Shown in pieces: positions 43,693 to 51,631 of a stretch of DNA of 64,000 bases. The DNA is from Clostridia bacterium (GTDB lineage Bacteria > Bacillota > Clostridia > Oscillospirales > CAG-272), in NCBI GenBank assembly GCA_017503325.1, contig JAFVTI010000035.1:1-64000 (forward strand). Reading direction: 5' to 3'. The notes beneath the pieces are model-generated. The model saw only the letters and a list, made by a program, of their open reading frames with translations, ran no database searches and was not told the DNA's origin. Each line of letters begins with the position of its first letter. Position 1 is the stretch's first letter. The position numbers were made by a program, and so were the translations under genes.

Positions 43693-46560
43693 ATGTCCAA
43701 ATCATTTTCACGCATGCTTTGCCTGATCGTTGCGTTATCCCTGCTGTCGGCCGCAGCCTGCACGGGGAGCGGGACGCCGGGCGACACTTCTTCACAACCC
43801 GCACAGACCCAAGCAGATCCGCCGGTATCGGAGTCAGGCGGATCCGAAACCGCACCGCCCGCCGGACTCAATGGTCCGAGAGACGTCATCCTGACAACGA
43901 AAGGAGCTGTTGAAAACATGAAATTTTCTCCTCTTGCTCTGGGGCAGGTACAAGCCACGAGCTGGCTCAAAAACCAACTGCTGCTCCAGGCAGAAAACGT
44001 CACCAAGCAATTTGAACACCTTTCCCCCGATTGCAGATCCGAGGGAGATAACCGCTCGGGCTGGCTGGGCGGCACGGGTGAGAGCTGGGAGCGCGGCACG
44101 TACTACACCCGCGGTCTGATCGCCTCTGCCTACGTGCTGGACGATCCCGACCTCAAGGCGCAGGCGCAGAAGTGGATCGACTGGACGCTGGAGAGCCAGA
44201 TCGACAGCGGCGCCTTCGGTCCTTTGGCAAACGACACCGAAAAGCTGGATTACTGGCCGCTGATGCCCATGCTCATGGCGCTGGAGCTTTATTACGACGC
44301 CACGGGTGACGAGCGCGTCATCCCCTTTTTGCAAAATTACTTTGCATGGGAATTTGAGGCCCTCAAGCAAAAAAAGCTGACCTCCTGGGCAAGAGTCCGC
44401 GGCGGCGACAACATCTTTGCCGTTCTTTGGCTGTATGAGAAAACGCAGGATGAATCCTTGCTTGAGCTTTGCGAGCTGCTCTACGAGCAGACCTTTGACT
44501 GGGAGACGGCTTACGACGAGGAAGCCTGGATGGGCACTTACCACATCGTCAACGCACAGCAGAGCTTCAAGCTCTTCCCCGTTATGTATGCCGTGACCGG
44601 TGACCAGCATTATCTGGATCTTTACTACACGGGCATCGAGAACATTTACATGGCCTCGGGACGCCAGGACGGTATGTCCAACGGCGACGAGATGAGCCGC
44701 GGGATCGACGGCGTTTACGGCAATGAGACCTGTGCCGTGGTGGAGCGTATGCTGTGCGACGAGATCGCGCTCTACCTTTTGCGCGACGCAACCATTGCCG
44801 ATCACCTTGAGCTGATCACCTATAACGCCCTGCCCCAGCAGCTGCTGCCCGACGGCCGCGGACAGGTCTATTTCACCATGCAGAACCAGGTTATGGCCAA
44901 CAAGGGCATCCACGGCTTTACCAGCGAGGGCGGTGACCGCTCGATCTACGGTCTGCCCGGCGGATTCCCCTGCTGCGTGCACAACTATCAAATGGGCTGG
45001 CCGCTCTTTATCGCCTCCATGTGGATGTCCACCTCGGACGGCGGCCTTGCCGTGGGTGCATACGGCCCCAACACCGTCACCGCTACGGTGGGTAACGGCA
45101 CCAAGCTGACCGTGAACCAGACCACCAATTATCCCTACGAGGATACCGTGACGCTGACGCTGAGCACTGATCAGACCGACACCTATCCCCTATATATCCG
45201 CGTGCCCGAATGGTGCACGGACGCCTCTGTGCTGGTCAACGGATACGCTGTCGAAGCAGAGCTGATTGCGGGCGAGTACACAAGACTGAGTGCCGAGTGG
45301 CAGGACGGTGACGTGATCACGCTGAACTTCCCTGCAGAGCTGACTGCGACCCTGACCGATAACAACAGCGTCAGCATCCGCCGCGGCGCGGTGCTGTTCG
45401 CACTTGAGATCGGTGAGAAGTGGAAGAAAATCACCTATAATCCTCTGAACTGGAACCTGACCCGCGAATACCCCTCCTACGACATCACTCCCACCACCGA
45501 CTGGAACTACGCGCTGGAAAACTTCAATTTCAATGACGTAGCAGCCAATTTCACAATTACCCGCAATCCCATCACAGATCAGATGCAATATCAGCTTTCG
45601 GACGCCCCCATCGTACTGGAGGCCAAGGCCAGAGAGGTCAAGGACTGGGTGCTGAATTCCCATTACATGATCGCGGGGGATACGCCGATCTCTCCCGTAG
45701 CGCCCGAACGCCTGGAGGATGAGACCGTTACGGTACGCCTGGTTCCCTATTCACATACCCGTTTGCGCATCACGCTGATGCCTTGGACGGGAGAGACACA
45801 GAGTGCATCTGCGGAGCGTCCCGATCAGAGCACCGTCCTGTTCCCTTCGCTGATCGTACCGCTGGAGCAGCCCGGCATGTCTGTTGGTGAAGCAGTGTTC
45901 TCCTACACGATGAGCCTGTCCTATCAGTCGCCTGTCGATCTCGTGCTCAAGGTAGAGATCAACCGCAAGGATGCCGGTACAATCACGCTTGAAAAAGGTG
46001 CGGGCACAGTCACGCTTGACACCGATCTGCTCAGCACGGAACGCCACAACCGCGTCGCCTTTTTCACAGAGGACGGCTCAGCCATTCCCGCAGAGCTGAC
46101 CTTGTCTCCCTCGGTCAAGGTTCACGACGTCGGCATCATTCACTACGAGGCAGAAAAGGCCAAGATCAAGGGCTCTGCCTACAATGCCGGCACACACGTA
46201 GCGGGCATTGACGATGTCGGCACCTCCCTGACCTTTGAGAACCTGTTTATTGCCGAGGATGGCGACTACACGCTCCGCTTCTACTACGCAGCACCCATGG
46301 GCCTTGCCACTCACACGGTCTATATAGACGGTGTTAAGCGCGGCACGCTGCGTTACAACGAAAACGGGAAATCCCTGGGCTGGGGCTCGTTTAGTGAGGA
46401 TATCTACGCTGATATCCACCTCACCCTGGAAAAGGGTACTCATACGCTTCGCATTGAAAAGACCAAAGCCGATGTCGGCTTTGCGGAGCTGGAGTCCTTC
46501 GACCGGCTCCCCTGCTCGCTGACGGGCGGAACGCCCCAGCCGATCCCCGATGAGGATTGA
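43693..46560 (+). CDS. Exported GH127-family beta-L-arabinofuranosidase-like enzyme with C-terminal carbohydrate-binding domain
   Basis: The product is 955 aa with GGAGG before the ATG. The signal ends in a lipobox-like SAAAC (Cys23), followed by a Ser/Thr/Pro-rich linker to about 60. An (alpha/alpha) barrel of the GH127/DUF1680 type covers about 75-500. It contains GNETCAVVERM (Glu345, Cys347) and FPCCVHNYQMGWP (Cys427, Cys428), matching the zinc-cysteine catalytic site known for GH127. Beta-sandwich domains follow, and about 815-950 resembles a CBM6/35-type module (HYEAEKAKIKGSA...GDYTLRFYYAAP). It would remove terminal L-arabinofuranose from plant glycans or glycoproteins at the cell surface. 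Confidence 0.85.
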   Translation: MSKSFSRMLCLIVALSLLSAAACTGSGTPGDTSSQPAQTQADPPVSESGGSETAPPAGLNGPRDVILTTKGAVENMKFSPLALGQVQATSWLKNQLLLQAENVTKQFEHLSPDCRSEGDNRSGWLGGTGESWERGTYYTRGLIASAYVLDDPDLKAQAQKWIDWTLESQIDSGAFGPLANDTEKLDYWPLMPMLMALELYYDATGDERVIPFLQNYFAWEFEALKQKKLTSWARVRGGDNIFAVLWLYEKTQDESLLELCELLYEQTFDWETAYDEEAWMGTYHIVNAQQSFKLFPVMYAVTGDQHYLDLYYTGIENIYMASGRQDGMSNGDEMSRGIDGVYGNETCAVVERMLCDEIALYLLRDATIADHLELITYNALPQQLLPDGRGQVYFTMQNQVMANKGIHGFTSEGGDRSIYGLPGGFPCCVHNYQMGWPLFIASMWMSTSDGGLAVGAYGPNTVTATVGNGTKLTVNQTTNYPYEDTVTLTLSTDQTDTYPLYIRVPEWCTDASVLVNGYAVEAELIAGEYTRLSAEWQDGDVITLNFPAELTATLTDNNSVSIRRGAVLFALEIGEKWKKITYNPLNWNLTREYPSYDITPTTDWNYALENFNFNDVAANFTITRNPITDQMQYQLSDAPIVLEAKAREVKDWVLNSHYMIAGDTPISPVAPERLEDETVTVRLVPYSHTRLRITLMPWTGETQSASAERPDQSTVLFPSLIVPLEQPGMSVGEAVFSYTMSLSYQSPVDLVLKVEINRKDAGTITLEKGAGTVTLDTDLLSTERHNRVAFFTEDGSAIPAELTLSPSVKVHDVGIIHYEAEKAKIKGSAYNAGTHVAGIDDVGTSLTFENLFIAEDGDYTLRFYYAAPMGLATHTVYIDGVKRGTLRYNENGKSLGWGSFSEDIYADIHLTLEKGTHTLRIEKTKADVGFAELESFDRLPCSLTGGTPQPIPDED

Positions 46561-46585
46561 CTTTCCGTATAAAACATGCTATAAT
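46557..46585 (+). promoter_or_regulatory. Promoter of the amidohydrolase gene
   Basis: TTGACT (46557-46562), 17 bases, TATAAT (46580-46585). The -35 box overlaps the stop codon of the GH127 gene (46558-46560). Confidence 0.8.
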
Positions 46586-46613
46586 ACCTCCAAAGGCTTT
46601 CTTTGGAGGTATT
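46583..46613 (+). promoter_or_regulatory. Hairpin that would hide the ribosome site in read-through RNA
   Basis: Perfect 13-bp stem AATACCTCCAAAG/CTTTGGAGGTATT (46583-46595, 46601-46613). The right arm contains the GGAGG of the next gene. The left arm lies mostly upstream of the predicted start point (about 46592), so only RNA from the upstream gene could form the full stem. Confidence 0.65.
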
Positions 46614-46618
46614 ATTTT

Positions 46619-47770
46619 ATGTTACTGATCAAAAACGGATACGTCAAAACCATGGCAGGCGCGGACATCCCGAACGGCTGCGTGCTGATCGATGATTGCG
46701 GCAAAATTGTTGCCGTCGGTACGGATATTTGCGCGGAGGGCGCAAGCGTCATCGACGCAGGCGGCAGACTGGTCACACCGGGCTGCGTGGAGGCACATTG
46801 TCACATCGGCGTGGACAACTCCAAAATGCGCTGGGAGGGCATGGATTATAACGAGATGTCCGATCCCGTTACCCCGCACATGCGCGCCATTGACGGCATC
46901 AATCCCATCGACGAGACCTTCCCGCTTGCAATTTCGCATGGTGTCACCACCGCTTGCACAGGCCCCGGCAGTGCCAATGTGGTGGGCGGTACGTTTGCAG
47001 CCATCAAGCTGGTGGGCAATCGCGTGGACGACATGATCGTCAAGAGCCCTCTTGCCATGAAGGTTGCGTTTGGCGAGAATCCCAAGGGCTGCTACGGACA
47101 GCGCGGCGGCAAAACGCCCATTACGCGTATGGCGACCGCAGCACTTCTGCGCGAGCTTTTGTTCAAGGCACGCAACTACGTGCAGGCCAAGGAAAACGGA
47201 AAAGAGCCGAATTTCGATATGAAGCTGGAGGCCATGATCCCGGTTATCAAAAAGGAGATCCCGCTCAAGGCGCACGCGCACCGCGCAGACGATATCTTCA
47301 CCGCCATCCGCATCGCCAAGGAATTTGACGTGGATCTGACGCTGGATCACTGCACCGACGGCGAGCTGATTGCAGACAAGCTGGCATCCGAGGGCTATCC
47401 TGCATTCGTCGGCCCCACCTTTGGCGGCAAGACCAAGATCGAGCTTTCCAACAAGAGCTTTACCACCCCCGCAGCACTCCACCGCGCAGGCGTGCCGATC
47501 AGCATTATCACCGACGCACCCGTCATTCCGCTTGAATATCTGCCCATGTGCGCAGGCTTTGCGGTCAATGCGGGACTTGATTACGACGAGGGCTGGCGCG
47601 CCATTACAATCAATCCCGCAAGCCAGACCGGCATCGGCGACCGTGTGGGCAGCCTGGAGGTCGGCAAGGACGGCGACGTGGTCATCTGGCAGGACGATCC
47701 CTTGAAGGTCGTAGGCACCAAGGCGTACATGACCGTGGTGGACGGCAAGGTGGTATATCAAGCTGAGTAA
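46619..47770 (+). CDS. Metal-dependent amidohydrolase (imidazolonepropionase-like)
   Basis: The product is 383 aa. The ATG at 46619 follows GGAGGT and lies downstream of a dedicated promoter. Metal-binding blocks of the amidohydrolase barrel are present: VEAHCHIGVD, KAHAHRADDI, LTLDHCTDG and SIITDAPVIP. C-terminal NPASQTGIGDRVGSLEVGKDGDVVIW closes the composite beta domain. These enzymes hydrolyse cyclic amides or imides in the cytoplasm; the exact substrate is unknown. Lysine-containing MKVAFGENPKG and KAHAHR positions match the imidazolonepropionase-related subgroup rather than dihydroorotase. Confidence 0.88.
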   Translation: MLLIKNGYVKTMAGADIPNGCVLIDDCGKIVAVGTDICAEGASVIDAGGRLVTPGCVEAHCHIGVDNSKMRWEGMDYNEMSDPVTPHMRAIDGINPIDETFPLAISHGVTTACTGPGSANVVGGTFAAIKLVGNRVDDMIVKSPLAMKVAFGENPKGCYGQRGGKTPITRMATAALLRELLFKARNYVQAKENGKEPNFDMKLEAMIPVIKKEIPLKAHAHRADDIFTAIRIAKEFDVDLTLDHCTDGELIADKLASEGYPAFVGPTFGGKTKIELSNKSFTTPAALHRAGVPISIITDAPVIPLEYLPMCAGFAVNAGLDYDEGWRAITINPASQTGIGDRVGSLEVGKDGDVVIWQDDPLKVVGTKAYMTVVDGKVVYQAE

Positions 47771-47846
47771 GAATACGCCGCAGCACATATTTTCTCGCAA
47801 AATGGAGCATGTTACGTTTGATTGCGCAAATGTAAAGTCAGCGTGA

Positions 47847-47875
47847 TAGACTTTTTTCGTGATTTGGTGTATGAT
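47847..47875 (+). promoter_or_regulatory. Promoter of the XRE-membrane protein operon
   Basis: TAGACT (47847-47852), 17 bases, TATGAT (47870-47875). It is a weaker match than most in the window. Confidence 0.5.
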
Positions 47876-47906
47876 GATGACACAAATGATCCCAAGGAGG
47901 CTTACA

Positions 47907-48758
47907 ATGACCTTTGCAGAAAAAGTATTCAAGCTCAGAAGAAAAGCCGGGCTTTCCCAAGAGGAGCTGGCAGAAAAGCTTGACGTATCCCGTCAGGCCA
48001 TTTCCCGCTGGGAAATGGGCATTGCCATCCCCGACGCAGCCAATCTCCTGCAGCTCTCAAGGCTTTTTGATGTAACCGTGGATTATTTGATCAAGGACGA
48101 GTTATCAAGCGACGAGGACATCCCATTGGTAAAAAGCAAGCAAGCGGATATTTGCAAAGAGACAAAAAAGCTGCCCGTCATGCTGAACGCTGTCTGGATG
48201 GGGACGGCAATTGCCGTGACGCTGTCAGTCCTGCTCTTTTGGCTCACCGTTGATCTGCCGGTTACCGTCATCCCCATGCTCACGCTCCCCTTCCCTGTGT
48301 TCTATTATTTTGCGCTTCACAGAGATCTGGCATCTGTAAGATCTGTGCTTTTTTCGGGTGCGATCCTTCTTTTGGCAGTCAACCTGATCACGGTTGCGGG
48401 ATATCTGATCTCGGTCCGCTTACACTATGATGAATCCTATGCGGAATTTGTTTTATGGGGCTTTTGGGCAGACTTCCGATGGTTTGATATCGTTTGCTGC
48501 CTCAACGCTGCCGCGCTGATCTCATTTGGCAGCAGCATGGCTTTTATGCCAATGGCAAAAAAATGGTGGGCCGGACTTTTGGTCTACGCATGCGCTTGCG
48601 GTTTATCCGGCATCGTACTCCTTTTGTACTTCACTTTTACAGCGGATATCCCAAACACCTTGGCAGTCCCCGGCATTTTTTTGGCCGTGAGCATTCTTGT
48701 TTGCCTGCTTGGCTGCATGACGTATTTGTTGCTGAAAAAAAGGAGTGACATACAATGA
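47907..48758 (+). CDS. XRE-type regulator fused to a multi-helix membrane domain
   Basis: The product is 283 aa. The ATG at 47907 follows AAGGAGG. Residues 1-65 form an XRE helix-turn-helix (KVFKLRRKAGLSQEELAEKLDVSRQAISRWE). From about 105 there are six to seven hydrophobic helices (for example SVLFSGAILLLAVNLITVAGYL). Such membrane-bound XRE proteins are found in Bacillota, where they probably sense envelope state or small molecules and hold DNA at the membrane. It overlaps the next gene by ATGA (48755-48758). Confidence 0.82.
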   Translation: MTFAEKVFKLRRKAGLSQEELAEKLDVSRQAISRWEMGIAIPDAANLLQLSRLFDVTVDYLIKDELSSDEDIPLVKSKQADICKETKKLPVMLNAVWMGTAIAVTLSVLLFWLTVDLPVTVIPMLTLPFPVFYYFALHRDLASVRSVLFSGAILLLAVNLITVAGYLISVRLHYDESYAEFVLWGFWADFRWFDIVCCLNAAALISFGSSMAFMPMAKKWWAGLLVYACACGLSGIVLLLYFTFTADIPNTLAVPGIFLAVSILVCLLGCMTYLLLKKRSDIQ

Positions 48759-49144
48759 AAAAGTGTAATCGCTGCCACGCCGTCGTACGCGAGGAGCACG
48801 AATGCCCGATCTGCCAAAGCACGCTGACCTACGAGCCGCCATGCCATGACCAAAAGGAGCACTATTCTTTGAATCGGTATTATGTGCGTTACATCTTAAA
48901 GAACTCCTGGTTCTCCCTGCTTTGTTGCATCCCGGGGATCGTGCAGTTATGTATCTCATCCTTCAGTACGCTCCTGCTTTGTGCATGGGCACTATGGGTA
49001 CTTTCCTGTTTGCTTTCCGTTTTTCAGAGAAACATCGAAACCGGCATCACACGAAAATACTCCGAAGATTATGCACATTTCAAAATTGGCTTGTGGAAAT
49101 ATTTGTTCGGCATCATATCGATCGCATTGTTTTGTTTTGCGTAG
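48755..49144 (+). CDS. Zinc-ribbon membrane protein, partner of the XRE-membrane regulator
   Basis: The product is 129 aa. The first 20 residues hold two Cys pairs (CNRCHAVVREEHECPIC), a zinc ribbon. Two hydrophobic helices follow (about 52-88) and a third near the C-terminus (KYLFGIISIALFCFA). The four-base overlap with the regulator indicates a joint complex, possibly a sensor with the membrane regulator. I know no function for this small protein. Confidence 0.7.
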   Translation: MKKCNRCHAVVREEHECPICQSTLTYEPPCHDQKEHYSLNRYYVRYILKNSWFSLLCCIPGIVQLCISSFSTLLLCAWALWVLSCLLSVFQRNIETGITRKYSEDYAHFKIGLWKYLFGIISIALFCFA

Positions 49145-49212
49145 CCGTTTGATTTTCTACAGTAAAAATGGTCCGACCCAACAATTTTGTTGCAAATTTA
49201 CGCAAAAAACTG

Positions 49213-49241
49213 TTGACAAAACCGCATTTGTATGATAAGAT
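49213..49241 (+). promoter_or_regulatory. Promoter of tRNA-Lys
   Basis: TTGACA (49213-49218), 17 bases, TAAGAT (49236-49241). Confidence 0.75.
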
Positions 49242-49273
49242 ATTACGGTACGAAATTTCGTGCCGTAATACTT

Positions 49274-49349
49274 GACCCATTAGCTCAGATGGCAGAGCAC
49301 ATGACTTTTAATCATGGTGTCCGGAGTTCGACTCTCCGATGGGTCACCA
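49274..49349 (+). tRNA. tRNA-Lys (anticodon TTT)
   Basis: 76 bases with encoded CCA. The anticodon loop is CTTTTAA and the T-arm GAGTTCGACTC. Confidence 0.96.
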
Positions 49350-49353
49350 ATAA

Positions 49354-49382
49354 AGAGCACCGAGGCAGCGCCTCGGTGCTCT
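49354..49382 (+). terminator. Terminator of tRNA-Lys, centre of a larger palindrome
   Basis: Perfect 13-bp stem 49354-49366/49370-49382 followed by CTATTTGG. The palindrome extends outward: the right side continues with an inverted copy of the tRNA-Lys acceptor end (TGGTGACCCATCGGAT). Confidence 0.85.
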
Positions 49383-49387
49383 CTATT

Positions 49388-49560
49388 TGGTGACCCATCG
49401 GATAAGGGTCAAACTCTTCGAGCTGCGCTGCAACCAAACCCATTCGGGAAAGTAATCTCGCTGCTCGACCTTTCGGCACACCGTGCCGAAAGAATTCGAC
49501 GTCTCCGATAGGTCAAACTCTCCAAGCTGTGCTGCAACCAAATCCATTTGACCAAGCCTG
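49388..49560. repeat. Decayed tRNA-Lys 3'-end repeats
   Basis: Two related direct copies, about 49402-49443 and 49506-49547, share GGTCAAACTCT...AAGCTG(C/T)GCTGCAACCAA. A T-arm-like word (ATTCGACGTCTCCGATAGG) precedes the second. An internal hairpin CTTTCGGCA/TGCCGAAAG lies between. No gene is seen. Confidence 0.65.
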
Positions 49561-49578
49561 CAAGCCACAGATTTTTGA

Positions 49579-49607
49579 TTGACAAATTGCAACATTTATG
49601 CTATAAT
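49579..49607 (+). promoter_or_regulatory. Promoter of the HAD phosphatase-transporter operon
   Basis: TTGACA (49579-49584), 17 bases, TATAAT (49602-49607), both consensus. Confidence 0.85.
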
Positions 49608-49637
49608 CGCACTAATCGAACGCGGAGGTAGTCTTGT

Positions 49638-50354
49638 ATGAACACAAAAGGTATTATATTTGATAAAGACGGAACGCTACTGGATTTTGATGCTTTTTGG
49701 GTCAAGGTCTCTGTTGTGGCTATAAAAGAATTTTTGAGTGAGATCGGTGCTGAGTTTGTAGATGCGTCGGAAATACTGACCGCCTTTGGGGTTCGTGACG
49801 GAAAAACCGAAACCAACGGTGTCCTCTGTAAAGGCACGTATGAGCAAATGGGACAGATCGTGTACGATATTTTGATAAAGCATGGGGTATCCGTGCCCCA
49901 GGACGTCGTCACTTACCGTGTGGAGGCAGCGTATGAGCAAAACGCGGAAGCCGGTGAGGTAAAGCCCACCTGCCCCGATCTGGCTAAGGTGCTGACAGGC
50001 TTAAAAAACAAAGGCATCAAGCTTGCCGTCGTAACGACAGATAACCCGCACATCACCAATCAATGCTTAGAGAAGCTGGGCATCGCAGAGCTGTTCGATC
50101 GGATCTATACCGATGACGGACACACCCCGACCAAGCCCCAGCCGCATTGTGCATGGGAGTTTTGTCGCGAATTCGGGTTACATAGAGAGCAGGTCGTGAT
50201 GGTAGGAGATACGTTGACCGATATGCTGTTTGCGAAAAATGCGGGCATCATGGGCGTCGGCGTGGCTGCAGACAGCCACGCCAAAGCCGAGCTGCTCCCG
50301 CATGCGAGCACCGTCATATCCGCCATCTCTCATCTTCCCGAAATCTTGCCCTGA
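49638..50354 (+). CDS. HAD-superfamily hydrolase (phosphoglycolate phosphatase-like)
   Basis: The product is 238 aa with GGAGGT before the ATG. HAD motifs are in order: IIFDKDGTLLDFD (8-17 region), VVTTDNPH, KPQPHCAWEF and VMVGDTLTDMLFAKNAG. A helical cap lies between motifs I and II (subclass I), as in Gph and PgmB. It dephosphorylates a small phosphorylated metabolite in the cytoplasm. The neighbouring transporter gene starts 11 bases later, so it may act on the transported compound. Confidence 0.88.
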   Translation: MNTKGIIFDKDGTLLDFDAFWVKVSVVAIKEFLSEIGAEFVDASEILTAFGVRDGKTETNGVLCKGTYEQMGQIVYDILIKHGVSVPQDVVTYRVEAAYEQNAEAGEVKPTCPDLAKVLTGLKNKGIKLAVVTTDNPHITNQCLEKLGIAELFDRIYTDDGHTPTKPQPHCAWEFCREFGLHREQVVMVGDTLTDMLFAKNAGIMGVGVAADSHAKAELLPHASTVISAISHLPEILP

Positions 50355-50365
50355 GGAGACGTCGT

Positions 50366-51325
50366 ATGCTGACAGGAATTTTAGCGGGAGTCACGTGGGC
50401 TCTTGAAACGGTCATTCTTGGGATCGCTTTGCAGATGTCTCCCTTGATTTCTGACACAAGGATCGCTTTTTTGGCACCCTTTATCGCGACGTTTTTGCAC
50501 GACGCATTTTCGGCGATATATATGCTGCTCTATCACGTCGCGCGGGGCAAGATCAAAGATCTGCTTGCAATCTGCAAGAAAAAAACGGTGCTGTGGCTGA
50601 TCCTGTCGTCTGCCATCGGCGGCCCGATCGGAATGACGGGCTACGTGATGGCCGTGCGTTATATGGGCCCGTCCGTAGGCGCCGTGGCCAGTGCGATCTA
50701 TCCTGCAGTAGGAGCCGTTTTGGCTTGTCTGTTTCTGAAGGAAAAGAACAAGTGGTATCAATGGATCTTTCTTGCGATGACACTTTTGGGCGTTCTGGGG
50801 ATAAGCTATTCCCCCGGCTTGCAGATTGAAAACGTATGGCTCGGGCTTTTGGGAGCATTCATGTGTGCCTTTGGCTGGGGAATTGAGGCGGTCATACTGG
50901 CGAAATGCTTCAAGGATGGTGAGATCAAAAGCGAATATGCCTTGAATATTCGCCAAGCCGTCTCGGCACTGATATACGGCAGCTTGATCCTGCCGACGTT
51001 AAGTGCTTGGGACGTGACCTTGGGATTGTTTACAGGGGGCGAGGGAGTCCTTTTGTTGATCATTGCAATCGCAGCACTCTGTGCAACGCTTTCCTATATG
51101 TTCTATTACCGATCGATCAGCAAGATCGGTGCGGCCAAGGCCATGGCTTTGAATATCACGTATACAGCGTGGGCGATTTTGTTTACGGTGATTTTGCTGG
51201 GGGATCTGAGTGTTTTGAATCCCATGACGCTTACGTTTGCCCCGATGATCGTCGTGTGCGGCTTTTTCGCCGCCACGGATATCAAACAGATATTTCAAAT
51301 AAAAAAACGCGATAATAAAGAATAG
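50366..51325 (+). CDS. DMT/EamA-family transporter
   Basis: The product is 319 aa with about ten hydrophobic helices arranged as two EamA repeats. GAGGAG precedes the ATG. The second half shows the family-type MFYYRSISKIGAAKAMALNITYTAWAILFTVILLGD. Such proteins move amino acids, nucleotide sugars or other metabolites. It is co-transcribed with the HAD phosphatase, with 11 bases between. The substrate is unknown. Confidence 0.85.
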   Translation: MLTGILAGVTWALETVILGIALQMSPLISDTRIAFLAPFIATFLHDAFSAIYMLLYHVARGKIKDLLAICKKKTVLWLILSSAIGGPIGMTGYVMAVRYMGPSVGAVASAIYPAVGAVLACLFLKEKNKWYQWIFLAMTLLGVLGISYSPGLQIENVWLGLLGAFMCAFGWGIEAVILAKCFKDGEIKSEYALNIRQAVSALIYGSLILPTLSAWDVTLGLFTGGEGVLLLIIAIAALCATLSYMFYYRSISKIGAAKAMALNITYTAWAILFTVILLGDLSVLNPMTLTFAPMIVVCGFFAATDIKQIFQIKKRDNKE

Positions 51326-51334
51326 GATTGCTAT

Positions 51335-51480
51335 TGAACGTACGGGAATCTCGCCTGCGGAGGGGTATGCGAACCCGCGAGGCGAGCCTAAGGCTCGCCT
51401 CGCCGGGTGAGATTCCTCGTACGGGTCACCAATACAAAAGCACCGATGCGATTGCATCGGTGCTTTTGTATTGGTGAGCC
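51335..51480. repeat. Orphan tRNA-end palindrome
   Basis: A 24-bp perfect stem (51426-51449, 51454-51477) begins with TCACCAATACAAAAG, an acceptor-CCA-like end, although no tRNA gene is present. Upstream are an inverted GAATCTC/GAGATTC pair and hairpin GGCGAGCC/GGCTCGCC. It also lies at the right position to terminate the transporter operon. The rest of 51481-51631 is AT-rich without a gene. Confidence 0.7.
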
Positions 51481-51631
51481 AACTTCAAACTAAATCGAAT
51501 TTGATTTATACGCTTTCTACTGCATTGCTATCACTTTCTATTACCCTGCTCAATAGCAATACAACAAATAATATCAAGAAATTACAGCTGAAAAATTGAC
51601 TTGCTTGTTTTGCTCTTTTCAAACACATGAG

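Noticed and set aside
43693..46560. GH43 or GH142 assignment for the 955-aa enzyme
   Set aside because: The ETC and PCC blocks and the alpha/alpha-barrel pattern fit GH127/DUF1680 better.
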